A stretch of 15,890 nt of DNA, taken from assembly GCA_002319925.1 (NCBI GenBank), contig DCFP01000163.1, forward strand, positions 1 through 15,890, written 5' to 3'. Shown here in pieces: positions 6,594-13,937 of the stretch (position 1 is the first letter of the stretch; each line of letters starts with the position of its first letter). Source of the stretch: Holophagaceae bacterium UBA1801 (GTDB taxonomy: Bacteria; Acidobacteriota; Holophagae; Holophagales; Holophagaceae). A program made the translations under genes and the position numbers. The notes beneath the pieces were generated by a model. That model saw only the letters and a program-made list of their open reading frames with translations, ran no database searches and was not told the origin of the DNA.

Positions 6594-7430
6594 TCATCGC
6601 CAGGGAATAATCCGCCGATGCTGTACCAGTTCACCGTAAGGCTCGGCCGTGCCGGCTGGCAGCGTGGCGAGCCAGGCCACGTCCACCGCTGCCTGGGATG
6701 GCGATTGGGCCGAGGACATGTCCTCGAACCAGGGGCGCGAGGCCGCCGTATCCACGAGCCCCGGGCACACCGCATCGATCAGGATTCCCTTTCTGCGGGC
6801 CTCCTCGCTCATGAGCCGGGCGAAGATCCGGATCGAGGCCACCTGGGCGATCTTCGAGGGGATGTTGATCCACTCGGACCATCCCTGAGCGGTGGCCTGT
6901 CCCGTTTCCACGAGACGGACGTAGTGGTCCATGAGGTGTTCCATCTCCTCCAGGGATTTCGTCTCGGTATCGAAATGGTCGTGCAAATGGGGAGGCAGGT
7001 TCTTCAAGGAACCGAATCCGCTGGCCACCACCAGGAACCGGCTGTTCTCCCGCAGCAGCGGCCCGAGCGCGCGGATCACGCGGAAGGTTCCGTGATTGTT
7101 CGTGTCGATGAAGGCCGCCACCTGCTCGGCCGGCGTCAGTTCCTTGGAGATTCGCGCCGCGGCGTTGGAGATCACGATGTCCACGCCGCCGTGCTCGGCG
7201 CGGAGGCGATCCGCCAGCGCGGTGACGCTTGCGTCGTTGGTGACATCGAGGGGATGCAGCCGGGGAGAAAGACCTTTGGATTCCAATTGCTGGACCGCTT
7301 CTGCGCCACGCGCGAGATCCCGCGCCGTGAGATAGACGATCGCGTCGGGACCGAGATCCCGGCAAAGCCGCTCGACCAGGGCAAAACCCAGGCCTTGATT
7401 GGATCCAGTCACCACCGCCACGGTATCCAT
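6594..7430 (-). CDS. Carbonyl-reductase-like SDR with the catalytic Tyr replaced
   Basis: This short-chain dehydrogenase/reductase has 278 residues and resembles animal carbonyl reductase 1 in both length and landmarks. The cofactor motif is TGSNQGLG (8-15). LTARD (34-38), with its Arg, suggests NADPH preference. Further landmarks are DVT (62-64), SNAA at 88-91 (usually NNAG), structural Asn111, and CPG at ~219-221. Ser137 of the active site is kept. The YxxxK motif is not: it reads N-I-P-S-K (189-193), so Lys193 is present but Asn189 replaces the proton-donating Tyr. The enzyme may be inactive, use another acid, or serve as a binding protein. It follows the nitroreductase gene by 10 bases with GAGGAG overlapping that gene's stop, so the two form one operon. 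Confidence 0.9.
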   Translation of the reverse strand: MDTVAVVTGSNQGLGFALVERLCRDLGPDAIVYLTARDLARGAEAVQQLESKGLSPRLHPLDVTNDASVTALADRLRAEHGGVDIVISNAAARISKELTPAEQVAAFIDTNNHGTFRVIRALGPLLRENSRFLVVASGFGSLKNLPPHLHDHFDTETKSLEEMEHLMDHYVRLVETGQATAQGWSEWINIPSKIAQVASIRIFARLMSEEARRKGILIDAVCPGLVDTAASRPWFEDMSSAQSPSQAAVDVAWLATLPAGTAEPYGELVQHRRIIPWR

Positions 7431-7440
7431 GGGCTGCTCC

Positions 7441-8295
7441 TCAACTCAAGCGGTTGACGATGGCCGCACCATCGCGTTGAACCGTGCGGGCGTATTCCAC
7501 CGCAGGGTGGCCGAAGAGCATCGGGTAGTAGTGGATGCCCTCCACGGGCATATCGAGATGGGTCTTCAGCTCGGGAAGGGTCTCGAGCACCGCTTTCAGC
7601 AAGCCGCACCAGACGGTGCCCAGGCCCGCGGAGACGGCCAGCAGTTCGAACGCAGCGAGGGCGATGGGGACATCCACCTGGCCGCAGGGAGCGCTGGTGG
7701 GCGCGGAGGCGATGATGAGGTGCGGCGCGGTGCGGAAAAGGATATCGATACCATGCTCGGCATAGGCAGTGGGAGCCGATGCGAGAAACTGGAGGCGATC
7801 CGGAATGCGGGCTGCATGCTTTGTCAGCGCGGCGAATACCTGTTCCCGGAAATCGGCCATGCGCCGCTTCCGGTCGATGACGGTGAAGGTGAGCGCCCGC
7901 GCGTTGACGCCCGTGGGGGCGTAGGCCGACACGTTGAGCAGGCGCCGGAGCAGTTCCGGATCCACATCCTTGTTCTGGTACTGCCGGATGCTGCGGCGGC
8001 TCCGGATGAGCAGGTCTATTTGATCCAGGGAAGGAAGATCGCCTGTCGTCAGAGGTAGGCTGTCCGAGGCTTTCCGCCCTTCCAGGGAGATGGCTCCCGT
8101 GGGGCAGATGGCCAGGCAATGCTGGCAACGCACGCAACGGATCTCCTTCTCCGGGTCAACACGGGGCGGATTCCCTTCGATGATGCCCATGGGGCAATCC
8201 CTGGTGCAGAGGCCGCAAGCATTGCACTGATCAACGTCCACCTGGAAATCCATGGATGGCAACACTGCGGTTGCGGTCGTTTCGATCTGGGACAC
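7441..8295 (-). CDS. Ferredoxin-nitroreductase fusion protein
   Basis: This is a cytoplasmic flavoprotein of 284 residues. Residues ~15-72 hold two 4Fe-4S cluster motifs of ferredoxin type, Cys24-27-30-34 (CNACGLCTRDCP) and Cys54-57-60-64 (CVRCQHCLAICP). From about residue 90 a nitroreductase domain begins with the FMN-phosphate-contacting R-S-R-R-S-I-R segment and continues to the end (APTGVNARALTF, then FGHPAVEYAR). Such fusions pass electrons from ferredoxin-level donors to FMN and reduce nitro, quinone or related acceptors; the real substrate is unknown. The start is GTG at 8295, chosen for a strong AGGAGG eight bases upstream; an upstream in-frame ATG at 8328 would add 11 residues. It is first in the operon with the SDR and divergent from the AraC-type gene. 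Confidence 0.92.
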   Translation of the reverse strand: MSQIETTATAVLPSMDFQVDVDQCNACGLCTRDCPMGIIEGNPPRVDPEKEIRCVRCQHCLAICPTGAISLEGRKASDSLPLTTGDLPSLDQIDLLIRSRRSIRQYQNKDVDPELLRRLLNVSAYAPTGVNARALTFTVIDRKRRMADFREQVFAALTKHAARIPDRLQFLASAPTAYAEHGIDILFRTAPHLIIASAPTSAPCGQVDVPIALAAFELLAVSAGLGTVWCGLLKAVLETLPELKTHLDMPVEGIHYYPMLFGHPAVEYARTVQRDGAAIVNRLS

Positions 8296-8303
8296 GGCGC
8301 ACT

Positions 8304-8309
8304 CCTCCT
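8304..8309 (-). promoter_or_regulatory. Strong ribosome binding site fixing a GTG start
   Basis: On the minus strand AGGAGG sits eight bases before GTG 8295. It lies inside the frame if the ATG at 8328 is used, so it argues for the GTG as start of the ferredoxin-nitroreductase. Confidence 0.7.
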
Positions 8310-8390
8310 GACAATCCGATCCCACCATTGAACGCGTGATGGATTGGCATTTGGTCCGGTATTCTTGCTAGATCGTCCCGAGGGAACCAG

Positions 8391-9353
8391 ATGCCAGAGC
8401 CTTCGCAACTCCAACGACGGGATCTACTCACGGAAGTGCTCGGCCTCATGCATCTGCAAGGGGAACTCTTCTGCCGATCCACCTTCACAGCCCCGTGGGG
8501 CCTGCGTTTCCCGGCCCTGGGCCAGGCCTATTTCCGTTTCGTGGAAGCAGGCGGATGCTGGATGCTGATCGAGGCAACGCAGGAATCCCTGCATCTGGAA
8601 CGCGGCGATCTGGTGCTGCTTCCCCACGGTCATGGGCACGCCCTGTGCGACCGGCCGAACAGCCCGCTGGCGACCCTTGAATGCTTCTCCAAGACCCGCG
8701 GCGAATCCCGTTTCTGCGAAGGGCGTCCCTGGGGGGGTGGTGGTGCGGCTTCGCGCATGCTCTGCGGCAGTTTTCACCTCGAGCACCCCGAGCGGCATCC
8801 CTTGTTCCGTTGCATGCCGATCTTCATCCACCTGAAGGCAAGCCAGGCGAAGATGCATCCGGGATTGGCCTCGATGCTCAGCCTCATGGTGGAAGAAGCC
8901 AAAGCCGCGCTGCCGGGTTCCCAGGGCGTCATCACGCGGCTGCTGGAGACGATCTTCATCCAAGCCTTGCGAGTGTGGACCTCGTCGCCCTGCGGGTGCG
9001 GCAAGGAGTGGCTGGTGGCGCTGAATGACGATCACATCTCCTCTGCGCTGAATCTGATCCACCGCTCCCCGGAACAGCCCTGGACCGTCGCATCCCTCTC
9101 GGAGAAGGTCGGTCTTTCGCGTTCTCCCTTCGCCGCGCGCTTCAGCGAGAAGGTCGGCATGCCGCCGCTCGCCTATCTCACCCAGTGGCGCATGCGCGTG
9201 GCCGCGCGACTCCTGCGCGAGCAGGCGCTGAGCCTCGCGCAGGTGTCCGAGAAGGTGGGCTACGCCTCGGAATCGGCCTTCAGCCGTGTCTTCAAGCAGC
9301 AGTTCGGAGTCTCGCCGGGATCCTATCGCCGCAAGCGGGACCTGACGGCGTGA
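8391..9353 (+). CDS. AraC-family transcriptional regulator
   Basis: The 320-residue DNA-binding protein has an N-terminal cupin-like ligand domain (about 1-190) and a C-terminal AraC/XylS pair of helix-turn-helices (about 215-315). The first contains VASLSEKVGLSRSPFAARF, the linker MPPLAYLTQWRM, and the second SLAQVSEKVGYASESAFSRV followed by FKQQFGVSPGSYRR. The N-terminal part resembles the cupin_6 group often found with oxidoreductase genes, including ERGDLVLLPHGHGH; several cysteines (for example CGCG near 210) could sense redox or metals. ATG 8391 has GAGGG six bases upstream. It is divergent from the nitroreductase-SDR operon with 95 bases between starts, so regulation of that operon (and of itself) from this space is the likely role. 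A CCAT-N10-ATGG dyad centred on ACGCGT (8325-8342) is a possible operator. Confidence 0.93.
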   Translation: MPEPSQLQRRDLLTEVLGLMHLQGELFCRSTFTAPWGLRFPALGQAYFRFVEAGGCWMLIEATQESLHLERGDLVLLPHGHGHALCDRPNSPLATLECFSKTRGESRFCEGRPWGGGGAASRMLCGSFHLEHPERHPLFRCMPIFIHLKASQAKMHPGLASMLSLMVEEAKAALPGSQGVITRLLETIFIQALRVWTSSPCGCGKEWLVALNDDHISSALNLIHRSPEQPWTVASLSEKVGLSRSPFAARFSEKVGMPPLAYLTQWRMRVAARLLREQALSLAQVSEKVGYASESAFSRVFKQQFGVSPGSYRRKRDLTA

Positions 9354-9445
9354 AGCACTTGGGTCAAGCATGGGGACCTTTGTGCCATCATTCGGGACAG
9401 CAACCCGTATCCTGCCGAGTCTGGAATCTCGAATGAGGTGACATC

Positions 9446-10828
9446 GTGGAACGTGCCTGGGTTACCTTCGGCCTTGCGTGTCTTCTCGCGGCCGCGCCCC
9501 GCGGGCTTCACGCGCAGGTCCCGGCCTCCGTCGAGGAGGCCAGGCCCGCTGCGAACCGGCTGATCGCGCAGATCAAGGAAGAATCGGCCCGTCATGGTCA
9601 TGCACTGCTGGGTGAGCTCTGCACGACCGTCGGTCCGCGCCTCAGCGGTTCGCCAGGGCTCGAGAAGGCCGTGGCCTGGGCGCAGGTCCAGATGAAGGCG
9701 GCGGGACTGGAGAACGTCCACGTGGAACCGGTGACGATCCCCCACTGGGTGCGGGGCAACGAGTCCTGCGAAGTGGTTTCGTCTCCTGGCCGGAAACTGG
9801 CGATGCTGGGCTTGGGAAACAGCGTGGGCACGCCGAAGGAAGGGATCACCGCGGACCTGGTGGTGGTATCCAGTTTTGAAGAACTGAGCTCACTGCCCCG
9901 GGCGACGGTCGCCGGCAAGATCGTGCTCTTCGATCCACCCTGGAATGGATATGGTCGGAACGTCGTCTTTCGGCTCCGGGGTTTCCTGGAGGCCGCAGCC
10001 AAGGGCGCGGTGGCCTGCCTGGTCCGCTCGGCCAGCGATGCCGAGGGCTTGCCCCACACGGGTTCGGTCTGGGGCAATCCCTTCACGCCGACCTCCATTC
10101 CCACCGCCGCCTTGGCCATCGAGGATGCGGCGTACCTGCACCAGCTCGCCGCACGCCCGGCGCCGGTCCGGGTGCGCCTGCAGATGGATGGCCAGGTGCT
10201 GGCACCAGCCAGCGGCGCGAACGTGATCGGCGAGCTTCGCGGGCGGGAGATCCCCGACGAGATCATCATCCTGAGCGCCCATCTGGATTCCTGGGACGTG
10301 GGCCAGGGCGCCCAGGACGACGGGGTCGGCTGCATACTTTCCCTGGAGGCCGCGCGGGCCATGCTGAAGGCCGGTCTGCGCCCGCGCAGGACCATCCGCG
10401 TGGTCTTCTGGGCGACGGAGGAATACGGCGGACTGGGCGCCAGGGCCTATGCCAAGACCCAAGGCATCGAGATGCAGAAGGTGATCGCCGCCTTCGAGGC
10501 GGATACGGGAAACGGGCGACCCCTCGGGTTCGGCTGGAAGGGCGGGGACCGGGCGGCGCACATCGTGAAAAGGCTGCGCGGCTACCAGCCCCTCCTGGAG
10601 CCGCTGGGAGCTGCGTCCCTGGAGCCCGACGCCTACCCCGGAACGGATATCGAAGCACTGGAATACCCCGGCGTAGCCCTCTTCGGCCTGCACAACGACA
10701 TGCGCCACTACTTCGAGATCCATCACTGCGCCGCGGACACCTTCGACCGCGTGAATCTCCAGGACTTCACCCTCAATCTGGAGGCCTACGCACTGATGGG
10801 ATATCTTGTGGCGGACTTACCGCAGTGA
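9446..10828 (+). CDS. Secreted M28 metallopeptidase (carboxypeptidase Q-like)
   Basis: The protein has 460 residues with a signal peptide (through the LHA site near residue 24), so it is exported. A protease-associated-type insert (roughly 130-250) lies inside a di-zinc M28 peptidase fold. The likely metal and catalytic residues all appear: His279 with Asp281 (SAHLDSWD), bridging Asp291 (GAQDDGVG), catalytic Glu325 and ligand Glu326 (WATEEYGG), Asp353 (FEADTG), and His426/427 (EIHHCAADT). The overall order and the H-Y-F-E-I-H-H-x-x-A-D-T end match carboxypeptidase Q/plasma glutamate carboxypeptidase-type dipeptidases. It probably cleaves small peptides for nutrient uptake. The start is GTG 9446 with GAGGTG five bases upstream. 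It is preceded by 92 bases after the AraC gene and stands alone as a transcription unit. Confidence 0.93.
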   Translation: MERAWVTFGLACLLAAAPRGLHAQVPASVEEARPAANRLIAQIKEESARHGHALLGELCTTVGPRLSGSPGLEKAVAWAQVQMKAAGLENVHVEPVTIPHWVRGNESCEVVSSPGRKLAMLGLGNSVGTPKEGITADLVVVSSFEELSSLPRATVAGKIVLFDPPWNGYGRNVVFRLRGFLEAAAKGAVACLVRSASDAEGLPHTGSVWGNPFTPTSIPTAALAIEDAAYLHQLAARPAPVRVRLQMDGQVLAPASGANVIGELRGREIPDEIIILSAHLDSWDVGQGAQDDGVGCILSLEAARAMLKAGLRPRRTIRVVFWATEEYGGLGARAYAKTQGIEMQKVIAAFEADTGNGRPLGFGWKGGDRAAHIVKRLRGYQPLLEPLGAASLEPDAYPGTDIEALEYPGVALFGLHNDMRHYFEIHHCAADTFDRVNLQDFTLNLEAYALMGYLVADLPQ

Positions 10829-10832
10829 TTGG

Positions 10833-10851
10833 AAACCAGAGACCGGTTTTT
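10833..10851 (+). terminator. Weak hairpin-T tract after the peptidase gene
   Basis: AAACC (10833-10837), seven-base loop, GGTTT (10845-10849), running into five T's. It begins four bases after the peptidase stop. The stem has only five pairs, so it is a tentative intrinsic terminator. Confidence 0.35.
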
Positions 10852-10923
10852 GGCTGAGTGCAGAGCGCACGGAAGGATTGGACTCCTGCATCGTCTCCAG
10901 TCAATCATCCCGCCGATGTCGTT

Positions 10924-11343
10924 CTATGGTTCGCGTTTGACCAGTGGGCACATCAACGTATCGCCCGTGTCGAATTTTCGATAAGCATGAATCGAAGTGA
11001 AACCAATGATGCCCCATCCATGTTTTGGGTCATCGGCATTATGTTCGAGATACACAATGGGGAGATCCCATCTCTTCGAGCGTTTCTTCAAGCGTATGGC
11101 GATTTTTATGCCTTTATCATCCACTCTTTGATCAATCACTTCAAAAGGTGAATTCGAAATGGACTGGAAGGAGGCATGCCAGGTGAATGAGGTTGAAGTC
11201 AGTCGCACAAAACCTGAACATGCGCGACCAGTGCCATCATAGGTCCCAAGGAAAGTCGGGTTGATTGGACTTGCAGCCATTGCAAAGCAAGCCAGCCCAG
11301 AACCGATCAGGTAAGCGATCAACCGCTTGAACGATATTGTCAT
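10924..11343 (-). CDS. Small exported protein, candidate immunity partner of the upstream murein hydrolase
   Basis: I do not recognise a named family. The 139-residue protein has a signal peptide (MTISFKRLIAYLIGSGLACFAMA, cut near residue 23), giving a periplasmic product of ~115 residues. The mature part opens with FLGTYDGTGRACSGFVRL and continues as beta-rich sequence. Two cysteines, in RACSG and TLMCPL near the two ends, could form a disulphide. The gene starts 10 bases after the stop of the SLT/LysM gene, so the pair is cotranscribed. A short exported protein directly behind a peptidoglycan-lysing protein is a common layout for an effector and its periplasmic immunity protein; here this is inference from context. 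It is AT-richer than the rest of the window. Confidence 0.75.
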   Translation of the reverse strand: MTISFKRLIAYLIGSGLACFAMAASPINPTFLGTYDGTGRACSGFVRLTSTSFTWHASFQSISNSPFEVIDQRVDDKGIKIAIRLKKRSKRWDLPIVYLEHNADDPKHGWGIIGFTSIHAYRKFDTGDTLMCPLVKREP

Positions 11344-11353
11344 TGTCTATCTT

Positions 11354-12124
11354 TCAATGGCATACCTGCTTCCAGCACGGTGGAGTTGTGGATTGAAGCC
11401 CATTGATCATGGATAGGCAGTATTCAAGTTTTGCCTGATATTTTGGGTCTTTACGGCCGTTGTATTTCACAGCAATGGTATTTGTCGTCACCCGCGTCCA
11501 TCCGGTGATTGTTTGTTTTATCGAACCCTTTTTATATTTCAGCTTCTGGTTAGGATGTAGTGTGGAAAGGCCATGGTTCATGCTATTCAGAATGGTCATC
11601 GTAGTGTGGCATTCGTGAGTAATTTTACTTAATGTGTCATGTTGTTTAACGGTGTATTCATATTCTTTATTATCGGCCGGATCGAGTGTGGTGGTTTCTC
11701 CATAACTGGCGCATTTTGTCAAGAGATAGCCAATCCCTGCCTGAATATTCGTTTCGGGCTCATTCCGGATTTTGTACACCGATAATCTCTGCCTCAATGA
11801 TGGCGGGATTACGAGTGAACTCCCTTCTTTGCCATCAATGACAGCCTGCATTCCAGGATCTCCGTGGTTTCCGATTTGAATGGGACGGGTCTTCCACTCT
11901 TGTTTTCGGGCGCCTGATTCGGTCCACGTCATTGCCTTGATCAGTCGCCAATCGAGCGGGAGATATCCCTTGGTGTTGGCCAAATGGCGATTGTATTCAT
12001 CGACGGTCTTCTTGATCGTCTCGTCATATTCATTCCAGCTTGGATCGGTCCGACACGTCTTGATTGTGTCTTGCCATTGTTCGTACTGGGATTTGGGAGC
12101 CACGACTCGTTTTGGTGCGACCAC
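11354..12124 (-). CDS. SLT lysozyme-like and LysM domain protein without signal peptide
   Basis: The protein has 256 residues. Residues ~55-140 look like a lytic transglycosylase (SLT) domain: LDWRLIKAMTWTESGA places the catalytic Glu at 69, PIQIGNHGDPGMQAV (81-95) corresponds to the 'GLMQI' region, and EPETNIQAGIGYLL (122-135) to the family's N-I-x-x-G-x-x-Y-L motif. Residues ~155-199 match LysM (YEYTVKQHDTLSKI, then LHPNQKLKYKK), a peptidoglycan-binding module. The last ~55 residues are Cys-containing and unassigned. No signal peptide is visible, so export would need another route such as a type VI-like or contractile system, or lysis. The start is GTG 12124 with GGAGG four bases upstream; the in-frame stop at 12152-12154 leaves little room for more. 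The N-terminus VAPKRVVAPK looks like a linker, so loss of an N-terminal delivery domain is possible. Confidence 0.82.
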   Translation of the reverse strand: MVAPKRVVAPKSQYEQWQDTIKTCRTDPSWNEYDETIKKTVDEYNRHLANTKGYLPLDWRLIKAMTWTESGARKQEWKTRPIQIGNHGDPGMQAVIDGKEGSSLVIPPSLRQRLSVYKIRNEPETNIQAGIGYLLTKCASYGETTTLDPADNKEYEYTVKQHDTLSKITHECHTTMTILNSMNHGLSTLHPNQKLKYKKGSIKQTITGWTRVTTNTIAVKYNGRKDPKYQAKLEYCLSMINGLQSTTPPCWKQVCH

Positions 12125-12358
12125 GCCACCTCCGTATCGCTGCTTATGGTCTTAGTTCAACTTGAGAAGCTGATTTTAGTGTTATAGAAAAAAACGATCT
12201 TGTCCATCTGCGATGTTGTTTGAAGCCAAAGAGTGTTCCATCTTCGTGATCCAGAAAAGCACACGGCTGATTGCTTTGAAACGTCTGTCAGCACTCATTC
12301 AAAGCAGAGTACGGAAGATCCCTTCCTATGCTGTGCGAACTTACATGCCTGGGACTGA

Positions 12359-13876
12359 TCACGCCAGAAACAGCCGGTATGCCGGGTTCTGTCCTTCGTC
12401 CACGTAGTCGTAGCCAAGGGCATCCAGGAAGGTCTGGAATTCGATCCCATCTTCGCGGGGCACCTGGAAGCCGCAGAGCACACGGCCAAAGTCGGCGCCG
12501 TGGTAGCGGTAGTGGAAGAGGGAGATGTTCCAGGTGCGGCCCATGCGATTGAGGAACTGGAGCAGGGCGCCAGGGCGTTCGGGAAAGGCGAAGCGCACGA
12601 GGCGCTCTTCGCCCGCGTTGAGCGCGCGTCCGCCCGCGAGGTGGCGGATGTGCAGCTTCGCCAGCTCGTTCTCGGTGAGGTCCAAGGCCTGCAGGCCCGC
12701 GGATTCGAAGCGTGACAATAAATCGCGGCGCTCGGCCTTTGAAGACACCTGCAACCCGACGAAGATATGCGCCTGCTCAGGATCGCCGAGGCGGTAGTTG
12801 AACTCGGTGACGGCCCGGGGACCGATGAGTTCGCAGAAGGCCCTGAAGCTTCCTGGACGTTCGGGAATGGTGACGGCGAAGCAGGCCTCGCGCTGTTCAC
12901 CGAGCTCCCCGCGATCGGCGATGAAGCGCAGGCGGTCGAAGTTGGTGTTGGCACCGGACAGAATCGCCACGAGGTTCAGGCCCGCGCTGGCCGATCCTTC
13001 ACGGGCTGTCCAGGCTTTTAGCCCGGCTACGGCGAGCGCTCCCGCGGGCTCCAGGATGCTCCGGGTCTCCGTGAAGACATCCTTGATGGCGGCGCAGGTC
13101 TCGTCGGTGTCCACGGTGATGATTTCGTCCACCAACTCACGGCAGAGCTTGAAAGTCAGCTCGCCCACCTGCTTCACGGCCACGCCATCGGCGAAAAGCC
13201 CCACGCTCTCCAGTCGCACTCGATGGCCTGCCGCGAGGCTGCGGTGCATGGCGTCGGCATCCACGGGCTCCACACCGATGATTCGGATGGCAGGGCGCAG
13301 GCGCTTGAGGTAGGCCGCGATGCCCGCGATGAGGCCGCCGCCGCCCACGGGCACGAAGACCGCGTCCATGCCCTGCGGCATCTGGCGCAGCAATTCCATG
13401 GCTATGGTGCCCTGGCCCGCGATGACTTCCGGGTCGTCGTAGGGATGGATGAAGGGCATGCCGTTCCGCGCCGAGTAGTCCAGGGCGTGGGCACAGGCCT
13501 CGTCGAAGGTATCGCCGTGGAGCACCACCTCGGCGCCATGGGAAGCCACGGCATCCACCTTGATGCGCGGCGTGGTGACGGGCATGACGATCACCGCCCG
13601 GCAGCCCAGCCGCTTGGCGCTCAGGGCCACGCCCTGCGCGTGGTTGCCCGCAGAAGCTGCGACCACGCCCCGCGCGAGGTCCTCTGCGGAAAGCCCTGCC
13701 ATCTTGTTGTAGGCGCCCCGCAATTTGAAGGAGAAGACCGGCTGCAGATCCTCCCGCTTGAACCAGGCCCGGGCGCCGATGCGCTTGGACAGGATGGGCG
13801 CGGGCTCCAGGGGCGATTCGATGGCCACGTCGTAGACGCGGGCGATGAGGGTGCGTTCCAGCAGGTCTGAAGTCAT
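12359..13876 (-). CDS. ilvA: Threonine ammonia-lyase, biosynthetic (IlvA)
   Basis: This PLP enzyme converts L-threonine to 2-oxobutanoate and ammonia, the first committed step of isoleucine synthesis. The protein has 505 residues, near the usual length of the long biosynthetic form. Lys51 in FSFKLRGAYNKM binds PLP, ASAGNHAQGVA is the substrate loop and VPVGGGGLIAG the phosphate-binding glycine loop. Two ACT-like regulatory domains follow, starting near ACFAVTIPERPGSFRAF and VRFAFPERPGALLQF; these bind isoleucine/valine in known homologues. The start is the ATG at 13876 (GGAG five bases upstream), which gives the normal MTSDLLERTLIARVYDVA beginning; the frame stays open upstream only through the regulatory leader. 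Expression is predicted to be controlled by the attenuator at 13890-14012. The upstream pcm gene on the same strand is not functionally linked. Confidence 0.97.
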   Translation of the reverse strand: MTSDLLERTLIARVYDVAIESPLEPAPILSKRIGARAWFKREDLQPVFSFKLRGAYNKMAGLSAEDLARGVVAASAGNHAQGVALSAKRLGCRAVIVMPVTTPRIKVDAVASHGAEVVLHGDTFDEACAHALDYSARNGMPFIHPYDDPEVIAGQGTIAMELLRQMPQGMDAVFVPVGGGGLIAGIAAYLKRLRPAIRIIGVEPVDADAMHRSLAAGHRVRLESVGLFADGVAVKQVGELTFKLCRELVDEIITVDTDETCAAIKDVFTETRSILEPAGALAVAGLKAWTAREGSASAGLNLVAILSGANTNFDRLRFIADRGELGEQREACFAVTIPERPGSFRAFCELIGPRAVTEFNYRLGDPEQAHIFVGLQVSSKAERRDLLSRFESAGLQALDLTENELAKLHIRHLAGGRALNAGEERLVRFAFPERPGALLQFLNRMGRTWNISLFHYRYHGADFGRVLCGFQVPREDGIEFQTFLDALGYDYVDEGQNPAYRLFLA

Positions 13877-13889
13877 GAAGGCTCCAAAT

Positions 13890-13923
13890 GCAGCGAGCCC
13901 CCCAGTGACGGGGGGCTCGCTGC
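13890..13923 (-). terminator. Perfect 14-bp hairpin of the ilvA attenuator
   Basis: The two arms GCAGCGAGCCCCCC and GGGGGGCTCGCTGC are exact complements around a six-base loop (13904-13909). On the ilvA transcript only AUUU follows before the GGAG of ilvA, so this could act as a terminator with a minimal U tract or by hindering ribosome access. An upstream segment in the leader (13950-13958, GGGGGCCTC) can pair with GAGCCCCC of the 5' arm (13911-13918) with one bulged C, giving a mutually exclusive antiterminator. Confidence 0.8.
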
Positions 13924-13937
13924 GGCAAGGTGTGGAT

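Larger units (their letters stand above)
10850..12350. other. AT-richer block, probable horizontally acquired segment
   Basis: Base composition shifts abruptly here. Hand counts of single 60-base lines give 22/60 G+C at 11581 against 46/60 at 13321. The block holds only the murein-hydrolase-like gene and its small exported partner, both on the minus strand. The 12155-12358 stretch upstream of them contains no gene I can support; it has AT-rich tracts including a run of seven A's at 12187-12193. I found no integrase, tRNA or flanking direct repeat. Confidence 0.65.

Noticed and set aside
10858..11151. 97-codon plus-strand open frame in the AT-rich block
   Set aside because: It is antisense to the small exported protein, which has a signal peptide and close coupling to the upstream gene.
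12313..12326. GGAAG-N4-CTTCC hairpin downstream of the ilvA stop
   Set aside because: The stem has only five pairs and no U tract on the ilvA strand, so it is too weak to call a terminator.
12213..12407. 64-codon plus-strand open frame between the AT-rich block and ilvA
   Set aside because: It overlaps the ilvA 3' end in antisense, has no ribosome site and no recognisable features.
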